From the NCBI GenBank assembly GCA_900543215.1, contig UQQR01000011.1, forward strand, positions 1 to 52,324: a stretch of DNA of 52,324 nt, in the 5' to 3' direction. Below, piece after piece: positions 37,695-44,297 of this stretch. Made by a program: the position numbers and the translations under genes. The notes under the pieces are model-generated. The model was not told the DNA's origin, made no database searches, and saw only the letters and a program-made list of their open reading frames with translations. Every line of letters begins with the position of its first letter. Position 1 is the stretch's first letter. The stretch comes from an uncultured Oscillospiraceae bacterium (GTDB lineage: Bacteria; Bacillota; Clostridia; Oscillospirales; Acutalibacteraceae).

Positions 37695-38613
37695 TTATAT
37701 ATGTTTATTACTTTTCTGTGTATTTGCAATGACAATACCCACGGAAATTAAGATAAACGCAATTAAATACTGCACTCTCATAATATTTTCGCCAAGCAAA
37801 AAAGCGCTGAATACACAGGCAAAAAGCGGCTCGGCAAATTTAATTATAAACAGCCTTGACAGCTCCGCCGTGCGCTGAACATAGTAAAACAGCGTATATC
37901 CTATAATTGAGGCGATACAAATATAAGCGAATACAAGAATTAATTTAACGGTAGCCCGATACACCTTTCCGCCCATTGCAAGTGAAATTATAAGCAGTAC
38001 ACTGCCGCCGAATAATTGTGAAATTCCCGTTATCCAAAGCGGAGATGTACCCTTTGCGGCTTTGCCGCTTATTATCATTGAAATAACAGTGCATACCGAA
38101 GCCGAAATAATAAGCGTATCCCCTAACGCGAGCCACTTAAACGAAGCGCCTGCGTTTATTGAAACTATTCCGCAAAACCCGATCAAAGCGCCCAAAATCT
38201 TATTTAAAGAGAACCGCTCCTCTTTAAATAACAAAAAGGAAAAGCAGGCAAATAAAAGCGGTGCCGCTTGTTTTAAAATCGCTGTTTTTGAGCTATCGGT
38301 CAGGGAAAGTCCGGCATAGGTAAACCCGTAATGCAGTGAAACCGAAAATATGCCGATAACGCAGGCGGAAAATACGCCTGACGCCGACGGTTTGTTTGCC
38401 TTGGAAAAAAAACGCCGTCAAGCATACTATAATACTGCAAATCACAAATCTCAATGACGCAAACATCAGAATATCCGCAACGCTGTCGGTATTTATTTTG
38501 AAAACTTTATAACCGATTTTTATAAACGGAAACAGGGAGCCCCAAAGAAACATTGTAATAAGCGGTAAAATCAGGTTTGTCAAAACAGGTGAATTTTTAT
38601 TTACCCTTTGCAC
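37695..38613 (-). pseudogene. EamA/DMT-family transporter split by a homopolymer frameshift
   Basis: Two overlapping frames make one 10-helix EamA transporter. The N-terminal part (38613 to about 38405) starts LILPLITMFLWGSLFPFIKIG. The C-terminal part includes the second EamA repeat. The switch falls at a run of eight T on the coding strand (plus-strand A run 38405-38412). With seven T the frame would be continuous through FTYAGLSLTDSSKTA for about 305 residues. It may be a mutation, a phase-variable tract, slippage-decoded, or a sequencing error. The start probably overlaps the oxidoreductase stop. Substrate unknown. Confidence 0.8.
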
Positions 38614-39587
38614 ACACTTAATACTACCTTTCCTACATTTTCGCCGTTTTGTAAAATCGAATGTGCAGCCTCGGCGTCTTCAATGGGTAAAACCTTATAT
38701 ACCGAAGGCTTTATTTCGCCGCTTTCAAGCTTAGGCCAAAGCTTTTTGGTAAGCTCCGTCAGCAATTTTGCCTTTTCCTCCGATGAACGCTTTCTGAGCA
38801 TACTGCCGACGATATGTAACCCCTTTGTAAGTATCGGGCGAAGCTTAATATCAGTCTCCGTACCTGCAAGAGTTGAGATTATTACCCAATATCCTCCCTC
38901 TGCCATATAAGGCAGGCTTTCGCCCAGCTCCTTTCCGCAAAGGCAGTCCATCGCCATATTTACGGGACGCCCGTTTTCTTCCTCTGCTTTTAAAACCTCA
39001 GCCACGCTCTGTTTTGAGGAATTTATAATAATGTCGGCGCCCAAGCCTTTGATTTTTTCCGCGATTTCATCAGATAAAACAGAGGTTATTACCCTTGCGC
39101 CGAATGATTTTGCCATAGGTATCGCGACCAAGGCAAGTCCCGACGCGCCTGCCGGAATAAATGCGATTTGTCCTTCCTTTAAATGCCCTTCGTAAAACAA
39201 ATTCAGATAACAGGTGGTGTATGCCTCGGGCAAAGCCGCCGCTTCTTCAAAGGACAAGCCTTCGGGCATACGAATAACCATTCCGTAAGGAGCACAGACA
39301 TATTCGGCATATCCGCCGCCGAGCAGCGCGCACACTTTATCGCCGATTTTTTTACCGCTTTCCTTTTTTGCTTTTTCACCCATATCCTCGATAATTCCCG
39401 AAACTTCAAGCCCCATCCTGTCGGGCCAACCGACAGGCGACGGATATTTGCCGTTTCTTTGCAGAAGATCCGCACGGTTAAGCGCCGCGGCATATATTTT
39501 AATTAAAATCTCATCTTCTTTGGGCGACGGCTTTTCAACATCGCTCCAGACAAGATTTTTATTTTCATCCACAAGCATGGCTTTCAT
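38601..39587 (-). CDS. NAD(P)H quinone oxidoreductase, zinc-free MDR family (PIG3/QOR-like)
   Basis: A 328-residue medium-chain dehydrogenase/reductase. The N-terminal catalytic domain has NRADLLQRNGKYP, typical of PIG3-type quinone oxidoreductases; the Rossmann motif is AGASGLALVAI near 150. No zinc-ligand cysteine pattern is seen. AUG 39587 lies 12 nt behind AGAGG and gives the family length. The frame is open upstream to 39953 through an SGNH hydrolase fragment, so a fused 450-residue product is formally possible. Confidence 0.88.
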   Translation of the reverse strand: MKAMLVDENKNLVWSDVEKPSPKEDEILIKIYAAALNRADLLQRNGKYPSPVGWPDRMGLEVSGIIEDMGEKAKKESGKKIGDKVCALLGGGYAEYVCAPYGMVIRMPEGLSFEEAAALPEAYTTCYLNLFYEGHLKEGQIAFIPAGASGLALVAIPMAKSFGARVITSVLSDEIAEKIKGLGADIIINSSKQSVAEVLKAEEENGRPVNMAMDCLCGKELGESLPYMAEGGYWVIISTLAGTETDIKLRPILTKGLHIVGSMLRKRSSEEKAKLLTELTKKLWPKLESGEIKPSVYKVLPIEDAEAAHSILQNGENVGKVVLSVCKG

Positions 39588-39953
39588 AATTAATCGGTTC
39601 CTCTCTGTATTTTTTATAATTTCGTTCGCAAGTATTCTTGCGCCCTTTTCGTTAAAGTGTGTCCAATCGGCATAATAACTTTCATCGAATTGTTTTGCGA
39701 CCGAGTACAAATCATTGACCTTTACCCCTAATTTACCCATCAATTTTTTTGCCTCATCGTTGTATTTCTCTATGTCAGAATTACGGCGTTGCCAATCGGA
39801 CGGCGAGTTCTCCTCGATTACGGGTGTTGTTGTAGCGAAAATTATTTCAGCTTTAGGAAAAAACAATTTGATTTTTTTATATACTCGCTCCAACATATAC
39901 ACAGTCGAATCCCGTTTTGAAAAACCGGACATGATTGATTCTGCCGATAACAA
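39588..39953 (-). pseudogene. SGNH/GDSL hydrolase, C-terminal fragment
   Basis: About 110 residues are recognisable: IIFATTTPV, a central NSDIEKYNDEAKKLM helix, and the catalytic D-x2-H block DWTHFNEKGA. The N-terminal half with the GDSL serine is missing. The homology stops where mobile-element sequence begins (near 39,925). The frame has no stop before the quinone oxidoreductase AUG, so its own terminator codon has been lost or the genes are fused. Confidence 0.7.
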
Positions 39954-40068
39954 TCATTTTAAACACCGTATCCAAAAATATCTCACCGGTGATTTTGCAG
40001 AATTACAAGAATTTGAAAACGGTAATAAAATAGAGAACGGATATAGATGTTCGACTGTCGGAAAGTAG
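39925..40068 (+). pseudogene. 3' fragment of an element-borne gene upstream of recombinase A
   Basis: The last 45 or so codons before the stop at 40068 (SADNNHFKHRIQKYLTGDFAE) read like the end of a gene whose start is absent. It stops 7 nt before recombinase A. The family is not recognised. Confidence 0.35.
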
Positions 40069-40075
40069 GACTAAT

Positions 40076-40498
40076 ATGCAGTCGAAAAACAAAAATCAAA
40101 TAGGGGTAATTGCTCTTTATTGCCGCTTATCCCGTGATGACGGAACGGACAGTGACAGTAATTCCGTTTCAAATCAGAAAAAGCTGTTGTCCGTAAAAGC
40201 AAAAGAAATGGGTTTAACGGATACAAAATATTATGTGAATGACGGATACACAGGAACGAATTTCAATCGTCCCGGATTTCAACAGCTTATCAATGATATT
40301 GAAATCTGGCCGGTTTCTATCGTAATGGTTAAAGATTTATCCCGTCTGGGCCGTGATTATGTTTCGGTCGGCAATTATACAGACAGCTACTTTCCCGAAC
40401 ACAATGTCCGTTTTATCGCTGTAAACGATGCCATAGACAGCGATGGGGGCGAAAGTGAAATTGCACCGTTCAAAAACATTTTAAATGAGAATTTTTGA
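40076..40498 (+). pseudogene. Large serine recombinase A, N-terminal part (interrupted)
   Basis: The catalytic resolvase domain of a TnpX/TndX-like large serine recombinase: YCRLSRDD with nucleophile S19, then a DLSRLGRDYVSVGNYTD segment. The native frame runs to codon 137; the terminal N-F-stop belongs to the inserted element. The missing part resumes at 45951. Catalysis and DNA binding are now on separate frames, so it is inactive. Confidence 0.9.
40487..40488. other. Left attachment core (GA) of element B
   Basis: The sequence TTTTAAAT-GA continues recombinase A up to here. The dinucleotide GA is repeated at 45949-45950. Joining the outer flanks gives an uninterrupted recombinase frame. 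Confidence 0.75.
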
Positions 40499-40510
40499 TA
40501 AAGAACGGTA
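40498..40510 (+). repeat. Left subterminal inverted repeat of element B
   Basis: ATAAAGAACGGTA, 9 bp inside the GA core. Its partner is at 45921-45933. Probable recombinase-binding arm. Confidence 0.6.
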
Positions 40511-40570
40511 AAAACAAAACACATAGCAGGCTTCGGCGGTATTGTCAGATAAAAATTGACGAGGTGCTAT

Positions 40571-40909
40571 ATGAAAATCTTAAAATGCAACTATAATTGG
40601 AATGACGGTACGGTAGATATTATCTTTAGTGACGGTACGAAACTTGCTTTGCTCTGCAAAGGCATTGAAAGTGAACTTAACTGTGGCGTTGAGACAAGGG
40701 GTAAACTACAAGCCTTAAATGTGGAAAAGCCGTTAGAATATGCTGAAATGGCTTTGAATGGCACTATGCAGGAGTATTGCGACAGTATTGACCGTTCGCT
40801 CTCTACAAATCAAAATATCCTCTTTCAGCAGTACAAAAAGTGTTATCCTGATATGAGTGACGAGCAGATAATGAGCCTTGTCCGTGAATGTCAGATGTAC
40901 GGGGAATGA
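40571..40909 (+). CDS. DUF6061-like small element protein
   Basis: A 112-residue acidic cytoplasmic protein without signal or membrane segment. The two-strand N-terminus (DGTVDIIFSDGTKLAL) and helical C-terminus resemble DUF6061 proteins that recur in clostridial integrative elements. AUG 40571 follows GACGAGGTG; the open frame upstream lacks a site. It is the first gene inside element B and is followed closely by the broken small gene. Function unknown. Confidence 0.65.
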   Translation: MKILKCNYNWNDGTVDIIFSDGTKLALLCKGIESELNCGVETRGKLQALNVEKPLEYAEMALNGTMQEYCDSIDRSLSTNQNILFQQYKKCYPDMSDEQIMSLVRECQMYGE

Positions 40910-40918
40910 GGTGAGCGT

Positions 40919-41200
40919 ATGGCAAAAGTGATTGAAACCTTTGAAAACGCAACGCTCGTTTCGGTAGAGCAGCTTACCGAAACACCCTCATACGAATGAG
41001 ACTGGCGGTGTATGTTCACAGGCTGTAAAGGAACACTTTACATAGGCGAAAGTCAGCACAAACACCCCGGCGAACGCTTTATAATGCTAACCGATAAAAA
41101 GGATTTTCATCTGACTACTGGTTATGGCAAAATTGAAATGACCGAAAAATTTATAAAGATAGCGACAAAAAACAGTAGTTACATATTTCTAATTGAGTAA
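40919..41200 (+). pseudogene. Small element protein with an in-frame TGA
   Basis: GAGGTGAG precedes AUG 40919, which opens a 93-codon frame. TGA at 40997-40999 (codon 27, between SYE and DWRC) splits it. The part after it (GTLYIGESQHKHPGERFIM) is compact and well folded-looking. The context suggests TGG changed to TGA. A downstream AUG could still make a 62-residue product but lacks a ribosome site. Family not recognised beyond being an element gene. Confidence 0.6.
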
Positions 41201-41253
41201 AAACCAAATGCAGGGTGACGATTTTTCGTTGTCCTGCATTTACCATACTTTTC

Positions 41254-41282
41254 TTGACAAATATACTAAATTACGCTATAAT
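41254..41282 (+). promoter_or_regulatory. Consensus sigma-70 promoter for the cargo genes
   Basis: TTGACA (41254-41259), 17-nt spacer, TATAAT (41277-41282): exact consensus in both boxes. It is the strongest promoter seen in the window. Confidence 0.85.
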
Positions 41283-41312
41283 AAAACCAAATAAAGAAAG
41301 GGTGTGTTTTCT

Positions 41313-41399
41313 ATGAAAATCATTTTGGTAAATCAACAAATTCTTGTGCGAAAACCGCCGATTTATTTAAGTTTAGGTAATATAAGAATTAGCAGTTAA
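41313..41399 (+). CDS. 28-codon leader peptide
   Basis: AUG 41313 follows AGAAAGGGTGTG and lies about 24 nt after the expected transcription start. The peptide (MKIILVNQQILVRKPP...) is basic and hydrophobic with no known relatives recalled. Its stop codon (41397-41399) abuts a strong terminator hairpin. The arrangement suggests translational attenuation of the cargo genes, but leader function is inferred. Confidence 0.5.
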   Translation: MKIILVNQQILVRKPPIYLSLGNIRISS

Positions 41400-41400
41400 C

Positions 41401-41440
41401 GCATAAGTTTTTGTTTTACAAACAGAACTTATGCTTTTTT
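41401..41440 (+). terminator. Terminator/attenuator between leader and cargo
   Basis: GCATAAGTT (41401-41409) pairs with AACTTATGC (41426-41434). The inner stem is TGTTT/AAACA, and TTTTTT follows (41435-41440). It starts one base after the leader stop codon. Confidence 0.8.
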
Positions 41441-41466
41441 ATTTAGCAGAAACGGTGGTATGATTA

Positions 41467-41997
41467 ATGAAAAAAATATTTATTCTTTTTGGTTTGATAT
41501 CAATTCTTGCAGTTTCTGGATGTTCACAAAATCCGCAAGATATATCATCTAATGCATCCAATAGCAATAAAAATGATATTTTGTCACAAGGTGGTGATTA
41601 CTCTAAATCAAATGAAGATGAGAGCAATACAACCTCTTTTAATGAGGATTTAAATAGTGAATATGATAGTGGTGTGATTGATATTTTATTTACGGTTGAA
41701 AAAGAAAAATATCCAGCAGATGTTTCTAAAATAACATATACCATAACAAACAATAGTCAATCAAATTATTCTTTTCCTGTATATAATTTTTCGCTTGAAA
41801 AATATAATTCTGGTAATTGGATAACCGTCCAAATTAAAGAAGATTATGTTTTTATGACATTAGACCGTGTATTACAACCAAACGAAGAAGCTACACGTAC
41901 TTTGGATTTGGAAAAAATATTTGATTTGCCGTTAGAGAAAGGAATATATCGTTTTACGAAAGGTAATCTAAAATCCGAACATTTTGAAATAGGATAG
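41467..41997 (+). CDS. Lipoprotein with a C-terminal Ig-like domain
   Basis: The 176-residue protein has a lipobox VSGC (C19), a Ser/Asn/Asp-rich spacer to about residue 70, and a beta-rich domain. That domain (ITYTITNNSQSNYSFP, FSLEKYNSGNW, and LQPNEEATRTLDL) resembles bacterial Ig-like domains of the Big_14/BsuPI type. It would be displayed on the outer membrane leaflet. It lies 13 nt before a secreted serine protease gene and probably shares its mRNA. An inhibitor, tether or chaperone for that protease is possible but unproven. The gene is more AT-rich than the core genome. Confidence 0.75.
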   Translation: MKKIFILFGLISILAVSGCSQNPQDISSNASNSNKNDILSQGGDYSKSNEDESNTTSFNEDLNSEYDSGVIDILFTVEKEKYPADVSKITYTITNNSQSNYSFPVYNFSLEKYNSGNWITVQIKEDYVFMTLDRVLQPNEEATRTLDLEKIFDLPLEKGIYRFTKGNLKSEHFEIG

Positions 41998-42010
41998 AAA
42001 GGAAAATACT

Positions 42011-42964
42011 ATGAAAAAATTTAAAACTGCATTATCAGTTGTTTTGATAATTTTTACATTTATTACAAGTATATATGCACTACCTGTTCAGGCGGAAGAG
42101 CCAACAATAGAAAGAATAGGTTCATATTTATATGATGTTGCAAGCGGAACTGAAACATTTATACCTGCAACAAGCGATGCTGTTATTGTTTCTCAACAAG
42201 AAATAGAAAGTGAACAAAATACTGCATCTTTTGTTCCGCAAGGTCTTTCTATTAATCCTCCGAGCGATGTTCAACCTGCCACTATTTTCAATAATAACTG
42301 GGTAGAAATAAACCCTGCAACTGGCGGTCAGTATAGAAACACTGTATATCTCGACATAACAACAAATAATGGTAATTATAGAGGAACTGGATTTATGATA
42401 GGCCCCAATACAGTTGCTACCTGTGGTCATTGTATTTATAGCACAGAATATGGTAGTAGTCGTTGGCCTACATCAGTAACAGTGGCTCCTGCTATGGCTG
42501 GTTCTTCATCTCCATATGGCGAAGCTTTGGCAACTGCCTATGAGGTTGGTGGAAACTGGGCAAACAACGAGGATGAAACAGATGATTGGGGAATAATACG
42601 ACTCAATACTAATATTGGAAACAGTGTTGGTTGGCTTGGATTGAGAACTCAAGAAGCTTCATATAATGGAACAAGTGTCAATGTTAATGGCTATCCGGCA
42701 CTTGAAGATAGCAATGGAAATCAAATTTTGACAATGTATCGTGCTTGGGGAACTGTTACATCTTCTTACAATAGAATGTTGCGTAGTACAAATATTAACA
42801 ATGTTGGTGGTATGAGTGGCGGTCCGATGTATATTTATTCATCTGAATATGGCTATCAGGCTATTGCATTTACTAGAGGAGAAAATCCGAATTTTAACGC
42901 ATACGTGAGAATAGATAATTGGATTTTTAATAAATTTAAATCATTTATAAATTTAACCGCTTAA
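42011..42964 (+). CDS. Secreted trypsin/V8-like serine protease
   Basis: The 317-residue protein has a signal peptide (cleavage likely after PVQA, about residue 30), a propeptide-like stretch of about 65 residues, and an S1B-type protease domain. The catalytic triad is visible: H140 in TCGHC, D192 in DDWGIIRL, S269 in GGMSGGP. It resembles glutamyl endopeptidases of Gram-positive bacteria. AGAAAGGAAAATACT precedes the start. It is cargo of element B, AT-rich and without counterpart elsewhere in the window. Substrate and host effect unknown. Confidence 0.9.
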   Translation: MKKFKTALSVVLIIFTFITSIYALPVQAEEPTIERIGSYLYDVASGTETFIPATSDAVIVSQQEIESEQNTASFVPQGLSINPPSDVQPATIFNNNWVEINPATGGQYRNTVYLDITTNNGNYRGTGFMIGPNTVATCGHCIYSTEYGSSRWPTSVTVAPAMAGSSSPYGEALATAYEVGGNWANNEDETDDWGIIRLNTNIGNSVGWLGLRTQEASYNGTSVNVNGYPALEDSNGNQILTMYRAWGTVTSSYNRMLRSTNINNVGGMSGGPMYIYSSEYGYQAIAFTRGENPNFNAYVRIDNWIFNKFKSFINLTA

Positions 42965-42995
42965 GTTTATTATTTTATGACTTTAACCCCTTACA

Positions 42996-43029
42996 AAATC
43001 CTCGAAAAGTGAATTATATTAGAGGATTT
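42996..43029 (+). terminator. Weak hairpin after the protease gene
   Basis: AAATCCTC (42996-43003) pairs with GAGGATTT (43022-43029). The T-rich tail is short. Confidence 0.35.
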
Positions 43030-43190
43030 GTTATTTGCAAATATAAACAATTTGTAAATAATCTGAATTTATACCCCTACAAAATGCCATTTTGAGTGCA
43101 TTAGACGAGAGGGTATAAAATTTAAATGTTTGATGGGATAAAAAATTATTCTTCTCTCATCAAAGGTAAAAACTAAATATATTATCAAGT

Positions 43191-43232
43191 AACCCTCTTG
43201 TTTAAGAATTTTAAACAGGAGGGTTATTTTTT
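43191..43232 (+). terminator. Strong terminator after the cargo
   Basis: AACCCTCTTGTTTAA (43191-43205) pairs with TTAAACAGGAGGGTT (43211-43225), one mismatch, followed by ATTTTTT. The interval 42,965-43,190 is otherwise AT-rich and shows no gene. Confidence 0.85.
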
Positions 43233-43261
43233 ACCCTCATCATAAAAAGAGGTGCTGAATT

Positions 43262-43452
43262 TTGGAACGACAGGCAAATATCCGTCCGCCGCCCTTCCCG
43301 TAGGGAAGCCGAGTCTCAATATCGTGCGATATTGAAGGCAAGGCAGGAATAGCCGGCATAACTTCCAGCAAAAAACCGCTTGAAAACAGAGTTTTCAACG
43401 GTAGTTTGGGGTTTATGACAACGGACTTCTCGGTATGATTTTTGTCATACCG
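43262..43452 (+). other. Hairpin cluster, possible oriT or regulatory region
   Basis: Four close inverted repeats: CTTCCC/GGGAAG (43294-43308), TCAATATCG/CGATATTGA (43316-43335), TTGAAAAC/GTTTTCAA with flanking CCG/CGG (43376-43401), and CGGTATGA/TCATACCG (43431-43452). A 13-codon frame (UUG 43262 behind GAGGTG) ends in the first hairpin. The array sits directly before a ribbon-helix-helix gene, the usual place of an origin of transfer. It is more GC-rich than the cargo. Confidence 0.45.
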
Positions 43453-43468
43453 AAAAACGGAGGATTTT

Positions 43469-43978
43469 ATGGCTGAAAAAAATCGTTTTGTAAAATCTGA
43501 AAACAAGCGTATCTGTTTCTATATTCCGACGGCGGATAAAAAAGCATTGGAAATTATTGCTGCTAAAGAAAACCGTACTGTATCGGAAGTAGTGAGAAAC
43601 GCCGTGAAAAAATATATGGTAATCGAAAGTTATACCGATAATCTTGAACTGATTGATGGCATCGTGGGACAAACAGTTAAGCTGCAATTAACGAAGCTTG
43701 AAAAACGAATTGCGGGAATTTTAAACCGTTTAACAATAATTTCCGCCGCAGGATACTATGCCAATATTTCCGCAGTTGCCGACCTGCTTGACCGTGACAG
43801 ATATTCAAGCTTTGAAAAAATTGAGCGGATAGCAAGACGGAAAGCGTTACTGTACGCAGACACAAAAAGCTTTGACGGTTTGGAGGGCTTTCTTGACGAT
43901 GAAAAAATAAAGCAAGTACAGTGTGAAATGGTAAGCAAGGAATACATCCCGTCGGGCAACGATAATTTTGATTATTGA
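43469..43978 (+). CDS. Ribbon-helix-helix protein, possible mobilization accessory
   Basis: A 169-residue protein. Residues 12-45 (KRICFYIPTADKKALEIIAA, then TVSEVVRNAVKKYM) fit a MetJ/Arc-type ribbon-helix-helix. A long helical region follows. AUG 43469 is preceded by GGAGG. Such proteins act as MobC-like relaxosome accessories or repressors; the upstream hairpins would be a natural binding target. No relaxase is encoded in element B, so transfer would need one in trans. Confidence 0.65.
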   Translation: MAEKNRFVKSENKRICFYIPTADKKALEIIAAKENRTVSEVVRNAVKKYMVIESYTDNLELIDGIVGQTVKLQLTKLEKRIAGILNRLTIISAAGYYANISAVADLLDRDRYSSFEKIERIARRKALLYADTKSFDGLEGFLDDEKIKQVQCEMVSKEYIPSGNDNFDY

Positions 43979-43990
43979 GGTGGTAAGTAA

Positions 43991-44182
43991 ATGCCAATGG
44001 AATATCCGTCCGTTTATGAACGGTTATTCAAAGATGGCAGAGGCGAAGAAAATAATGTTAAGGAATATAAAATTGGAAATATGGTCTATCGGGTAAAAAG
44101 CGTATTTGAAGGTAGCAGAAATATTGATAATGTCCTGCTGCGGCTTGCTATACGAAATGCCGACAGAGATAAGAATATATAA
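43991..44182 (+). CDS. TnpW-like small element protein
   Basis: A 63-residue basic protein with KIGNMVYRVKSVF and a C-terminal helix LLRLAIRNADRD, a pattern seen in small TnpW-type proteins next to TnpX recombinases. It starts 12 nt after the ribbon-helix-helix gene behind GAGGTGG. Function is unestablished; a directionality or transfer accessory is possible. Confidence 0.6.
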   Translation: MPMEYPSVYERLFKDGRGEENNVKEYKIGNMVYRVKSVFEGSRNIDNVLLRLAIRNADRDKNI

Positions 44183-44223
44183 GCCTTGTATAAAATTCAT
44201 AATTAGGACGCAATAAAAGTCTG

Positions 44224-44275
44224 GACTCGCGGCGGTATTGTCGGTATAATAAACTTGATAATACCGCCGACAGTC
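44224..44275 (+). promoter_or_regulatory. Hairpin upstream of recombinase B
   Basis: GGCGGTATT (44231-44239) pairs with AATACCGCC (44260-44268), with outer GACT/AGTC pairs. The segment CGGCGGTATTGTC recurs near 40,530 inside the left end of element B. Confidence 0.45.
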
Positions 44276-44297
44276 TGCGGAAAGCGAGGGATTAACC

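Noticed and set aside
40997..40999. UGA recoding (selenocysteine or Trp)
   Set aside because: No SECIS-like hairpin directly downstream, and other genes here use TGA as a stop; a nonsense mutation is simpler.
41277..41400. Antibiotic-resistance leader such as an erm leader
   Set aside because: The genes downstream encode a lipoprotein and a protease, and the leader peptide lacks a recognised stalling motif.
43191..43452. CRISPR array
   Set aside because: The hairpins differ in sequence and spacing; there is no repeated unit and no cas gene.
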